From the NCBI RefSeq assembly GCF_005144415.1, contig NZ_SWJE01000003.1, positions 372,001-436,000 on the forward strand: 64,000 nt of DNA, in the 5' to 3' direction. Shown here piece by piece: positions 56,544-64,000 of this stretch. The notes beneath the pieces were generated by a model. It was given only the letters and a program-made list of their open reading frames with translations. It ran no database searches and was not told the origin of the DNA. The stretch comes from Trinickia terrae (GTDB lineage: Bacteria; Pseudomonadota; Gammaproteobacteria; Burkholderiales; Burkholderiaceae). Within the stretch, counting starts at the first letter, position 1. Every line of letters begins with the position of its first letter. Position numbers and translations under genes: made by a program.

Positions 56544-58913
56544 ATGAACCAGCAAGCCGAACCGTTCCTGAAAGACCTTCGCGAGCTCGACGACTTCAAG
56601 CAAGTCCACGTTTCGCGCCCGCATGAGTCCGCGCATCTGCACGTGAGCGGCCGCGCCACCTACACCGACGACATCCCGCTCGTCGCCGGTACGCTGCACG
56701 CGGCGCTTGGCCTCTCGACGAAGGCGCATGCGAAGGTCACGTCGATCTCGTTCGACGCCGTGCGCGCGACGCCGGGCGTCGTCGCCGTCTTCACCGCCGA
56801 CGACATTCCCGGCGAAAACCAGTGTGGCCCGATCATCCACGACGATCCGATTCTCGCGGACGGCGTCGTCCAGTACGTCGGCCAGCCGATGTTCATCGTG
56901 GTCGCGACCTCGCACGACATCGCGCGCCTGGCCGCGCGCCGCGCGCAAGTCGAATACGAAGAGCTGCCTGCGATCCTGACCGCGCAGGAGGCGCGCGCGG
57001 CCGAGCAGTACGTGCTGCCGCCGATGAAGCTCGCGCGCGGCGCGGCCGCCGCGAAGATCGCGCATGCGCCGCATCGGGAAACCGGCGAGATGCTGCTCGG
57101 CGGCCAGGAGCAGTTCTATCTCGAAGGCCAGATCTCGTACGCGGTGCCGAAGGACGACGACGGCATGCACGTCTGGTGCTCGACGCAGCACCCGAGCGAA
57201 ATGCAGCACCACGTCGCGCATGCGCTCGGCGTCGCGTCTCACAACGTGCTGATCGAATGCCGGCGCATGGGCGGGGGCTTCGGCGGCAAGGAATCGCAGT
57301 CGGCGCTGTTCGCGTGCTGCGCGGCCGTCGCCGCTTGGAAACTGCTGTGCCCGGTGAAGTTGCGCCCGGACCGCGACGACGACATGATGGTCACCGGCAA
57401 GCGCCACGACTTCCACTACACCTACGAAGTCGGCTACAGCGACGACGGCCTGATCGACGGCGTCTCGGTCGACATGACCTCGCGCTGCGGCTTCTCGGCG
57501 GACCTCTCGGGGCCGGTGATGACGCGCGCTGTCTGCCACTTCGACAACGCCTACTACTTCCCCGACATCGCGATCGAGGGCTTCTGCGGCAAGACCAACA
57601 CGCAGTCGAACACCGCGTTCCGCGGCTTCGGCGGCCCGCAGGGCGCGTTCGCGATCGAGTACATCATCGACGACGTCGCGCGCTCGCTGAAGCTCGATCC
57701 TCTCGACGTGCGCCGCCGCAACCTCTACGGCAAGACCGAGCGCAACGTGACGCCGTACGGCCAGACCGTCGAGGACAACGTCATCCACGAGCTGCTCGAC
57801 GAGCTCGAAGCGACGAGCGGCTACCGCAGCCGCCGCGCCGCCGTGCGCGAGTTCAACGCGAAGAACACGGTGCTCAAGAAGGGCATCGCGATCACGCCTG
57901 TGAAGTTCGGCATCGCGTTCAACGTCACGCACTTCAACCAGGCCGGCGCGCTCGTCCACATCTACACGGACGGCTCGGTGCTCGTGAACCACGGCGGCAC
58001 GGAGATGGGGCAGGGCTTGAACACCAAGGTCGCGCAGGTCGTCGCGCACGAGCTCGGCATCGGCTTCTCGCGCGTGCGCGTGACGGCGACCGATACGAGC
58101 AAGGTCGCGAACACCTCGGCGACGGCGGCGTCCACCGGCTCGGACCTCAACGGCAAGGCCGCGCAGGATGCGGCGCGCCAGCTGCGCGAGCGGCTCTCGG
58201 CGTTCGCGGCGATGAAGTACGGCGCGGGTGCGGTCAGCGCGAACGACGTGCGCTTCGCCGGCGATTGCGTGGCGGTCGGCGAGCTCGTGGTGCCGTTCGA
58301 GGAGATCATCAGGAACGCCTATGTCGCGCGCGTGCAGCTCTGGTCGGACGGCTTCTATGCGACGCCCAAGCTCTACTGGGACCAGAAGACGCTGCAAGGC
58401 CGGCCGTTCTTCTATTACTCGTACGGCGCGGCGGTGTCGGAAGTGGTGATCGACACGCTCACGGGCGAGATGCGCGTGCTGCGCGCCGATGCGCTGCACG
58501 ACGTGGGCGCGTCGCTGAATCCGTCGCTCGATATCGGGCAGGTCGAGGGCGGCTTCATCCAGGGGATGGGCTGGCTCACGACCGAGGAGCTCTGGTGGAA
58601 CCCGGGCGGCAAGCTGATGACGCATGCGCCGTCCACTTACAAGATCCCGACCGTCAACGACACGCCACCCGATTTCCGCGTGAACCTGTTCAAGAACCGC
58701 AACGCGGAGGACAGCATCCATCGCTCGAAGGCGGTCGGCGAGCCGCCGCTGTTGCTGCCGTTCTCGGTGTTCTTCGCGATCCGCGACGCGGTGGCGAGCG
58801 TCGGCGACTACGAAGTCAATCCGCCGATGAACGCACCGGCGACCGCCGAGGAGATCCTCAAGGCCGTCAAGGCGGTGAGGGCGGCGCGCGCCTCGCAAGG
58901 AGCGCAATCGTGA
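56544..58913 (+). CDS. xdhB: Xanthine dehydrogenase molybdopterin-binding subunit
   Basis: The 789-residue molybdenum subunit. GGGFGGKESQ, the substrate-site Arg in NTAFRGFGGPQGAF and the catalytic Glu in GEPPLLLPFSVFFAIRDAV are intact. Length agrees with Rhodobacter-type XdhB. Its TGA overlaps the start of xdhC (TGATG), giving coupled translation. Confidence 0.95.
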   Translation: MNQQAEPFLKDLRELDDFKQVHVSRPHESAHLHVSGRATYTDDIPLVAGTLHAALGLSTKAHAKVTSISFDAVRATPGVVAVFTADDIPGENQCGPIIHDDPILADGVVQYVGQPMFIVVATSHDIARLAARRAQVEYEELPAILTAQEARAAEQYVLPPMKLARGAAAAKIAHAPHRETGEMLLGGQEQFYLEGQISYAVPKDDDGMHVWCSTQHPSEMQHHVAHALGVASHNVLIECRRMGGGFGGKESQSALFACCAAVAAWKLLCPVKLRPDRDDDMMVTGKRHDFHYTYEVGYSDDGLIDGVSVDMTSRCGFSADLSGPVMTRAVCHFDNAYYFPDIAIEGFCGKTNTQSNTAFRGFGGPQGAFAIEYIIDDVARSLKLDPLDVRRRNLYGKTERNVTPYGQTVEDNVIHELLDELEATSGYRSRRAAVREFNAKNTVLKKGIAITPVKFGIAFNVTHFNQAGALVHIYTDGSVLVNHGGTEMGQGLNTKVAQVVAHELGIGFSRVRVTATDTSKVANTSATAASTGSDLNGKAAQDAARQLRERLSAFAAMKYGAGAVSANDVRFAGDCVAVGELVVPFEEIIRNAYVARVQLWSDGFYATPKLYWDQKTLQGRPFFYYSYGAAVSEVVIDTLTGEMRVLRADALHDVGASLNPSLDIGQVEGGFIQGMGWLTTEELWWNPGGKLMTHAPSTYKIPTVNDTPPDFRVNLFKNRNAEDSIHRSKAVGEPPLLLPFSVFFAIRDAVASVGDYEVNPPMNAPATAEEILKAVKAVRAARASQGAQS

Positions 58914-59482
58914 TGACCGTGCTGCCCTGCGATTCGGGCGTGCGGATCGGGCGGCGCGGCGCGCCGGAGCCGAAGCGCGCGCCGATGCACGTCGTGCTGT
59001 TCGGCGCGGGGCATGTCGGGCATGCGCTGATCGCGCTGCTTGGCCGCCTGCCGTGCGTGGTCCAGTGGGTCGACGAGCGCGACGAGCTGTTCCCCGACGA
59101 AGTGCCCGCCAACGTGCAGATCGAGGCGACCGACACGCCCGACGCGATCGTCGATGCGGCGCCGCCGGGCGCGTACTTCCTCGTGATGACGCACAACCAC
59201 GCGCTCGATTTCTCGCTTGCGGCGCGCATCATGCGGCGGCGCGACTTCACCTACTTCGGGATGATCGGCTCGAAGACCAAGCGCGTGAAGTTCGAGCGGC
59301 GCTTGATCGAGCGCGGCGTCGAGCCGGAGCGGCTCGCTCGGATGGTGTGCCCGATCGGCGTGCCGGGCATCGTCGACAAGGCGCCGGCGTCGATCGCGGT
59401 GGCGGTCGGCGCGCAGTTGCTGCAGGTTTGGACGGGGCGGGAGGTGCAGCGCGAGGGGGAACTCATAAGCACGGTCGACTGA
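58913..59482 (+). CDS. xdhC: XdhC-like protein lacking the N-terminal domain
   Basis: XdhC is the maturation factor that inserts the sulfurated molybdenum cofactor into XdhB. Here only the C-terminal Rossmann-like part (XdhC_C: HVVLFGAGHVGHALIALLGRLPCVVQWVDERDE to PIGVPGIVDKAPASIAVAVGAQLLQ) is present, 189 residues against roughly 300-350 expected. The N-terminal XdhC_CoxI domain (usually with GGGHLE and CCGG motifs) is missing; residues 1-24 are an unrelated-looking linker. XdhB is complete, so the missing part is not hidden in its overlap. It may be an in-frame deletion that leaves a partly active or inactive protein. Confidence 0.8.
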   Translation: MTVLPCDSGVRIGRRGAPEPKRAPMHVVLFGAGHVGHALIALLGRLPCVVQWVDERDELFPDEVPANVQIEATDTPDAIVDAAPPGAYFLVMTHNHALDFSLAARIMRRRDFTYFGMIGSKTKRVKFERRLIERGVEPERLARMVCPIGVPGIVDKAPASIAVAVGAQLLQVWTGREVQREGELISTVD

Positions 59483-59499
59483 CCGCGGGCGTGCCTCGG

Positions 59500-59533
59500 A
59501 AAACAAAAAGGGCGGCGAGGCTTCGCCGCCCTT
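59500..59533 (-). terminator. Intrinsic terminator of the BON-domain gene
   Basis: An 11-bp perfect stem AAGGGCGGCGA / TCGCCGCCCTT with a 4-base loop is followed, on the minus strand, by a T-rich run. It also lies just after xdhC on the plus strand and may end both transcripts. Confidence 0.85.
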
Positions 59534-59551
59534 CACCACACTTCCAGCCGC

Positions 59552-59905
59552 TTACTGCTGCATCACCGACAGCTTGTTCGCCACCGACGTCACGCCCTTC
59601 ACGCCCTTGGCTGCTTCGCCGGCTGCATCGATCTGGCCTTGGTCCGGCACCGTGCCGGTCAGCGTCACCGCACCGCCGCGCGCGCGCACCGAGATGTTCG
59701 ACACGTCGAGGCCTTGCGTTTTCGCCAGCGCCTTGCGCACGGTGTAGCCGAGCGTGCGGTTGGCCTTCTTGACCGCCTTGGCCGACGGCGCCGAAGCGGT
59801 TGCTGCCGGAGCTGCCGCCGTATCGCTGGCTTGCGCGTACGCGCTGCAAGCCAGAACCACACATGCCACACCACCCAGAGCCTTCAGGTAATTCACTGCT
59901 TTCAT
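59552..59905 (-). CDS. BON-domain periplasmic protein
   Basis: The 117-residue protein has a signal peptide (cleavage near A-Y-A, residue 24), an Ala-rich stretch and one BON domain (about 45-115; NISVRARGGAVTLTGTVPDQGQIDAAGEAAKGVKGVTSVANKL). BON proteins such as OsmY bind membranes under osmotic stress. The start MKAVNYLKALGG has AGGAG upstream on the minus strand. Confidence 0.85.
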   Translation of the reverse strand: MKAVNYLKALGGVACVVLACSAYAQASDTAAAPAATASAPSAKAVKKANRTLGYTVRKALAKTQGLDVSNISVRARGGAVTLTGTVPDQGQIDAAGEAAKGVKGVTSVANKLSVMQQ

Positions 59906-60437
59906 GTTTTCTCCTGATTCACTTCGTTCACGTCGATGACAGCCGCCTGTGCCGGGCGGCTTCGGTACCACACCCGCGGCACGGCGCATCGCACGCGCGG
60001 ATTGACCGCCCGGTGCGCCGACCTTGGCTTGGACACGGTGATGCGAGAGAGGCGAGAGACGGCCGCGGCGCCGAAAGAACGGCATGCGCTTCGCGGTCCG
60101 CCGCGCGGCCTGCGGGGCGCCCGGTTCTTCTGAGTCTTGCCGGGTCGCGCCATCGCGAGGCTTCATGCGCGGCTGCGACGCACAATGTAGTGCAGGTTGC
60201 GGGCAAGCGAAAGGGTTTACCGGCGCCTCCATGCACCAGTGCTGGCTGCGCGCAACACTTCATGCAAATTTTTGTTGCAAGTTTGCGCGCTTCGCGAACT
60301 TGCCGTGCGTCGAGATCGCGCAAATCTCATGTACCATCGGCGCCAAGCACGCGCGGATTTTGCGGCGCGCGCAGCAGTCGCCCGCAGCCGGTTGCCCGCA
60401 GCTCTTTCCCTCATACGCACCGCCTCAAGAATTGCCG
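59906..60437. other. Divergent intergenic region BON protein / TAXI protein
   Basis: This 532-base gap holds no convincing gene. It contains a small AT-rich spot near 60260-60280 and an imperfect hairpin (GCAAGTT..AACTTGC with inner CGCG-CTT-CGCG) at 60277-60303. Promoters of both genes should be here but I could not assign them. Confidence 0.35.
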
Positions 60438-61919
60438 ATGAAGCCCTCCAACGGCCGCCGCCGCCCGGCTCCCCGCCTCGTCGCCCGTTTCGTCGCGATT
60501 TCATGGCGCGATCTGGCGGTCTCGTTCGGACCGATCCTGCTCGTCAGCGCCATCGCCATCTGGGTGGCGATCCGCCTGATCCAGCCCGCGCCGCCCAATA
60601 CGCTCACCATTACCGCGGGACCGGTCGGCAGCTCGTTCTGGAACGCGGCGCAGAAGTACAAGACCATCCTCGCGCGCAACGGCGTCATGCTCAACGTGGT
60701 CGCCTCCGAAGGCTCGCTGCAGAACCTGCAGCGCCTCGCCGACCCCAAGGCGAACGTCGACGTGGGCTTCGTGCAGAGCGGTTTGAGGACCGTCGACGGG
60801 AAAGCGACCGTCGACGGCAATACCGAGGACCTGATGTCGCTCGGCAGCGTTTCCTACGTGCCGCTCGTGATCTTCTACACGGGGCGGGAGGAGGCGCGGC
60901 TCTCCGGGTTCCATGGCAAGCGCATCGCAATCGGCCCGGAAGGCAGCGGCACGCGCCAGCTTGCGCTTACGCTCCTGAAGGCGAACGGCATCGTGCCGGG
61001 CGGACCGACCGAGCTGCTGCCGCTCACGGGCGACGCGGCGGCGAAGGCGCTGACCTCGGGCGGCATCGACGTCGCGTTCCTCGCTGGCGACTCGGCGCAG
61101 CCGCCCGTGATGGCGGCGCTGTCCCGCACGCCGGGCATCCGGCAATACAGCTTCACGCAGGCGCAGGCCTACGCGCGGCGCTTTGCCTACCTGACGCAGA
61201 TCGACCTGCCGATGGGCGCCTTCGACTTCGGCAAGAACCTTCCGCCTGAGACGATCCACACGATCGCGCCGACGGCCGACTTGATCGCGCGCGACTCGCT
61301 CCACCCGGCGCTCTCCGACCTGCTGATCGAAGCCGCGCGCGAAGTGCATGGCCGCGCGAACCTGCTGCAGCACGCGGGCGAGTTTCCGGCGCCGCTCGTG
61401 CACGACTTCCCGCTCTCCGACGACGCCGCGCGCTACTACAAGTCCGGCAAGAGCTTCCTGTACCGCACGCTGCCATTCTGGCTCGCGAGCCTCGCGGACC
61501 GGCTGCTCGTGCTGCTCGTGCCGATCATCGTCGTGCTGATTCCGGGCCTGCGGGTCGTGCCGTCGCTCTACGCATGGCGCGTGAAATCGCGCATCTACCG
61601 CTGGTACGGCGCGCTGATCGCGATCGAGCGCGGCGCGCTCGCGGAGACGTCGGAAACCGAGCGCACGACGCTGATCGAAAAGCTCGACACGATCGAGGAG
61701 TCGGTCAACAAGCTCAAGATGCCGCTCGCCTACGCGGACCAGTTCTACGTGCTGCGCGAGCATATCGGCTTCGTGCGTGCGCGGCTCACCTCGGGCTACG
61801 ACCGCGCGGCCGACGAACGCGGCCAGGGCGTCGCACAAGCGGCCGAAGCGCCCGCAAGCGGCGAGGAAAGCGGCGGCGAACACGGCGATTCGGCCACGCC
61901 CGCGCGCCACGATGCATGA
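60438..61919 (+). CDS. Membrane-anchored TAXI-family solute-binding protein
   Basis: The 493-residue protein has a TAXI domain (about 50-330; NTLTITAGPVGSSFWNAAQKYK, IAIGPEGSGTRQLALTLL) as in TRAP-transporter solute receptors. Unlike a free periplasmic receptor it has an N-terminal membrane anchor (about 30-48), a C-terminal span (about 355-385) and a cytoplasmic coiled-coil-like tail (LIEKLDTIEESVNKLKMPL). No TRAP permease gene is near. It may be a ligand sensor or anchored receptor. ATG follows GAATTGCCG; the N-terminal extension in frame is not used. Confidence 0.72.
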   Translation: MKPSNGRRRPAPRLVARFVAISWRDLAVSFGPILLVSAIAIWVAIRLIQPAPPNTLTITAGPVGSSFWNAAQKYKTILARNGVMLNVVASEGSLQNLQRLADPKANVDVGFVQSGLRTVDGKATVDGNTEDLMSLGSVSYVPLVIFYTGREEARLSGFHGKRIAIGPEGSGTRQLALTLLKANGIVPGGPTELLPLTGDAAAKALTSGGIDVAFLAGDSAQPPVMAALSRTPGIRQYSFTQAQAYARRFAYLTQIDLPMGAFDFGKNLPPETIHTIAPTADLIARDSLHPALSDLLIEAAREVHGRANLLQHAGEFPAPLVHDFPLSDDAARYYKSGKSFLYRTLPFWLASLADRLLVLLVPIIVVLIPGLRVVPSLYAWRVKSRIYRWYGALIAIERGALAETSETERTTLIEKLDTIEESVNKLKMPLAYADQFYVLREHIGFVRARLTSGYDRAADERGQGVAQAAEAPASGEESGGEHGDSATPARHDA

Positions 61920-61972
61920 GCCAGGCGGGAAGCGCGTCAACATCACCAACATCGCTCCAGGGGGAGACAGCC

Positions 61973-62614
61973 ATGACACCAGACCTCGGCTCCGCGTCGC
62001 CGCGGTGGTTCTACGATTTCATTTCGCCGTTCTCGTACTTGCTGCTGGAGCAGCACGACAAGTGGCCGGGCGTGCCGTTCGTGCTGACGCCGGTTTCGCT
62101 ATATGGCCTCTATCGTCATTGGGGGCAGCGTCCCGGCTACGAGGTGCCGCAAAAGCGCATCTTCACGTTCCGGCACGCGCTCTTTCGCGCCGAGCAGCTC
62201 GGCATTCCGTTCAAGATGCCGCCTGCGCATCCGTTCGATTCGACCAAGGCGCTGCTTCTGGCAACGGCCGTCGAAGCCGATGTCGCCTGCGTGCGCGAGA
62301 TCTTCCGCTTCATCTGGCGCGAAGGGCGCGACCCGTCGACCGATGAAGGCTTCGCCGACCTGTGCCGCTACGCAGGATTGCCGGACGGTGAGCAGCTGAT
62401 CGCGCGCGAGGCCGCGAAGGCGCAGCTCAAGCGCAATACGGATGATGCAATCGCGCTCGGCATCTTCGGTGTGCCGACTTTCCGCTTCAACGAACAGTTG
62501 TTCTGGGGCGAGGACGCGCTGCCGATGGTGCTCTACTGCGCGCGCACGCCGAACTGGCTCGAATCGAGCGAGGTGAAGCGCGTCAGTGCGCTGCCGCTGG
62601 GCGTCGTGCCGTAA
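61973..62614 (+). CDS. DsbA-family 2-hydroxychromene-2-carboxylate isomerase-like protein
   Basis: A 213-residue thioredoxin-fold protein of the HCCA isomerase/GST-kappa group. WFYDFISPFSYLLLEQH has Ser in place of the CxxC of DsbA, as in the family, and GIFGVPTFRFNEQLFWGEDALPM is the conserved C-terminal cis-Pro part. HCCA isomerase acts in naphthalene breakdown, but many members have other glutathione-linked roles. GGGGAG is 9 bases upstream of the ATG. Confidence 0.82.
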   Translation: MTPDLGSASPRWFYDFISPFSYLLLEQHDKWPGVPFVLTPVSLYGLYRHWGQRPGYEVPQKRIFTFRHALFRAEQLGIPFKMPPAHPFDSTKALLLATAVEADVACVREIFRFIWREGRDPSTDEGFADLCRYAGLPDGEQLIAREAAKAQLKRNTDDAIALGIFGVPTFRFNEQLFWGEDALPMVLYCARTPNWLESSEVKRVSALPLGVVP

Positions 62615-62691
62615 TCCCGGCCATACCGGCGCCGCTATGGCCTGCATGGCGTGAACAGGCCATGGTTACGCGTTTGCTGGAACGACATCGC

Positions 62692-63657
62692 ATGGACGAC
62701 TACGACGACAGCCCCGCCACCCTCGACATCTGGCTCGTGCGCGTGCTGCGCACGCTCCTGATCGAGCGCAGCGTCACGCAGGCCGCGTTGCGTCTGAACC
62801 AGACGCAACCCGCGATCAGCACGGCGCTGAGGAAACTGCGCGAGACGCTGAACGACCCGATCCTCGTGCGCGGCAAGTCCGGCATGGTGCCGACCGAATA
62901 TGGCGCGTCGCTGCTCGGCGCTGCGCAGCGCGCGCTGCGCGAGGTCGATTTCGTCGCCACGCCGCACGGCGACTTCGATCCGTCGCACTCGCGCCGCACG
63001 TTCCGCATCGCCGCTCCCGATTACCTCAACGACTTCTTCATGCCGACGCTGATCGCGCAGTTCCGCACGTCGGCGCCCAACGCGCACCTGGAGATCGAGT
63101 CGCTGAACCCGACGCTCGACCACGAAGCGGCGCTCGACAAAGGCGAGCTCGACCTCGTCGTCGGCAACTGGCCGAAGGCCGATCCGCGCTTCGCGAAGAG
63201 CGACCTGTTCTCGGACACGATCGTCTGCATGATGCGCGCCGATCATCCGCTCGCGCGCGAGCCGCTCACGCGCGACGCCTACGCCGCCGCCGCCCATCTC
63301 GCGCCGACGCCCTACAGCGGCGCGCGCCGCAACGCGATCGAGATCGGCCTCGCGCGAGCAGGCGTCGCGCGGCGTGTCGTGATCACGCTGCCGTACTTCG
63401 GGCTCGTGCCCCAGGTGCTGCTGCAATCGGATCTGATCTTCACGACCACGCGCCGCTTCGCGATGCACTACGCCGGCATGCTGCCGCTTGCCGTGGTGAA
63501 CGCGCCGATCCCGTTTCCGCGCATCAAGTGCTACCAGATGTGGCATCCGCAGCCGGACCGGCCGAGCGATGTCGAGTGGATGCGCAATCTCATCTCATCG
63601 GTGTCCGCGGCGCTGACGGCGCGCGGCAGGAAGGGGCGGGACTCAGCTCTCGTCTGA
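62692..63657 (+). CDS. LysR-family transcriptional regulator
   Basis: A 321-residue regulator with a winged helix (SVTQAALRLNQTQPAISTALRKLRETLNDPILVRG) and a substrate-binding domain. The NodD/NahR-like wording and PDYLNDFFMPTLIAQFR suggest an aromatic-acid response. A Met ten codons upstream is possible. It may control the isomerase gene just before it. Its end overlaps that of the AraC gene on the opposite strand by 15 bases. Confidence 0.85.
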   Translation: MDDYDDSPATLDIWLVRVLRTLLIERSVTQAALRLNQTQPAISTALRKLRETLNDPILVRGKSGMVPTEYGASLLGAAQRALREVDFVATPHGDFDPSHSRRTFRIAAPDYLNDFFMPTLIAQFRTSAPNAHLEIESLNPTLDHEAALDKGELDLVVGNWPKADPRFAKSDLFSDTIVCMMRADHPLAREPLTRDAYAAAAHLAPTPYSGARRNAIEIGLARAGVARRVVITLPYFGLVPQVLLQSDLIFTTTRRFAMHYAGMLPLAVVNAPIPFPRIKCYQMWHPQPDRPSDVEWMRNLISSVSAALTARGRKGRDSALV

Positions 63658-64000
63658 GCGGCGCCGGCCGGCGATGCGGTATTCCGTCGGCGAGATCGAC
63701 AGGCGCTTGCGGAAGATTTTCGCGAGACCGTCGCCGCTGCCCACGCCGCAGCGGCGCGCGATCTTGTCGACGGGCAAGTCGGTTGCGACGAGCAGCAGGC
63801 AGCTCGCGTCGAGCCGCGCGCGCAGCAGGTATTCCGAGGGCGTGAGCCCGATCTGCGACTTGAAGCGGCGCAGGAAGCTGCGCTCGCTCATGGCGGCGAC
63901 CTGCGCGGCCTCGGCCACCGAGATCGGCCGCCCATAGTTCTCGCGGATCCAGCGTGCGGCAGCGTTGATCTTCTCGCGCGCGCCGCCTTCGTCCAGATCG
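63643..64000 (-). CDS. AraC-family transcriptional regulator (partial)
   Basis: Only the C-terminal 118 codons are inside the window; the gene runs off the right edge. The visible part is a complete AraC DNA-binding domain: SVAEAAQVAAMSERSFLRRFKSQIGLTPSEYLLRARLDASCLLLVATDLPVDKIARRCGVGSGDGLAKIFRKRLSISPTEYR. The form resembles GlxA/FtrA-type regulators, which carry a DJ-1/PfpI-like domain in front. Confidence 0.85.
   Translation of the reverse strand, partial: DLDEGGAREKINAAARWIRENYGRPISVAEAAQVAAMSERSFLRRFKSQIGLTPSEYLLRARLDASCLLLVATDLPVDKIARRCGVGSGDGLAKIFRKRLSISPTEYRIAGRRRSDES

Noticed and set aside
54897-58907. Open frame of about 1,336 codons on the strand opposite xdhA-xdhB
   Set aside because: It is antisense to two well-supported genes, is very rich in Arg, Ala, Val and His, has no domain, and is the usual shadow frame in high-G+C DNA.
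60277-60303. Imperfect hairpin upstream of the TAXI gene as a terminator or riboswitch
   Set aside because: It has a bulge, no T-run and no known riboswitch blocks; kept only as a note in the intergenic entry.
1-64000. CRISPR arrays, insertion sequences, rRNA genes
   Set aside because: No regularly spaced repeats, transposase-like proteins or rRNA sequence were recognised on either strand.

Overview
The window looks like chromosomal DNA of a member of the Burkholderiaceae (Burkholderia sensu lato, for example Paraburkholderia or Trinickia). The reasons are high G+C, gene order ybgC-tolQRAB-pal-cpoB beside tRNA-Lys, glyA-nrdR followed by a minor-pilin cluster, and catabolic genes typical of soil and plant-associated members. 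Genus is inferred from gene content only.

Layout. 0.1-0.7 kb: cytochrome b561. 0.7-10.2 kb: D-xylose catabolism, with xylA-xylB-xylF-xylG-xylH on the minus strand and the divergent activator gene xylR plus galM on the plus strand. 11.0-18.2 kb: a locus of visibly lower G+C (by eye) that reads as an alpha-hydroxyketone (CqsA/LqsA-type) quorum-sensing system. It has a PLP synthase, a CqsS/LqsS-like sensor kinase coupled to a response regulator, a second response regulator, a second kinase with a different multi-span sensor, and a hotdog thioesterase resembling the enediyne-type family. tRNA-Lys lies beside it. 18.9-24.4 kb: Tol-Pal envelope operon. 24.4-27.5 kb: a YdfG-like dehydrogenase, then glyA behind a candidate ZTP (pfl) riboswitch, then nrdR. 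27.7-30.5 kb: fimT-pilVWXE minor pilins with overlapping stops and starts. 30.5-31.9 kb: yqjD-yqjE-yqjK-like membrane proteins. 32.2-34.9 kb: 1-Cys peroxiredoxin, glutaryl-CoA dehydrogenase and a degenerate EAL protein. 35.2-37.9 kb: hmgA-fahA (homogentisate degradation). 38-45.9 kb: a quinoprotein-like lipoprotein, two MFS exporters, a crotonase, a D-lactate-dehydrogenase-like enzyme and a LysR regulator. 46.3-51.6 kb: two tandem AspT-family antiporters and aspD (aspartate to alanine, proton-motive cycle), closed by a clear terminator. 51.8-54.7 kb: class V aminotransferase, cupin, MFS. 55-59.5 kb: xdhA-xdhB-xdhC (xanthine dehydrogenase), where XdhC lacks its usual N-terminal domain. 59.5-64 kb: BON-domain protein, membrane-anchored TAXI protein, DsbA-like isomerase, LysR and a partial AraC regulator.

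The most interesting part is the 11-18 kb signalling locus. It combines a CqsA-like signal synthase with two kinases of different sensor type, two regulators that share an enlarged receiver and a non-DNA-binding-looking C-terminal region, and a thioesterase. Two very short overlapping reading frames precede the first kinase. Other points of interest are the shortened XdhC, a dispersed GC-rich repeat that covers the fahA ribosome-binding site, a long hairpin in the hmgA leader, and the doubled AspT transporter.
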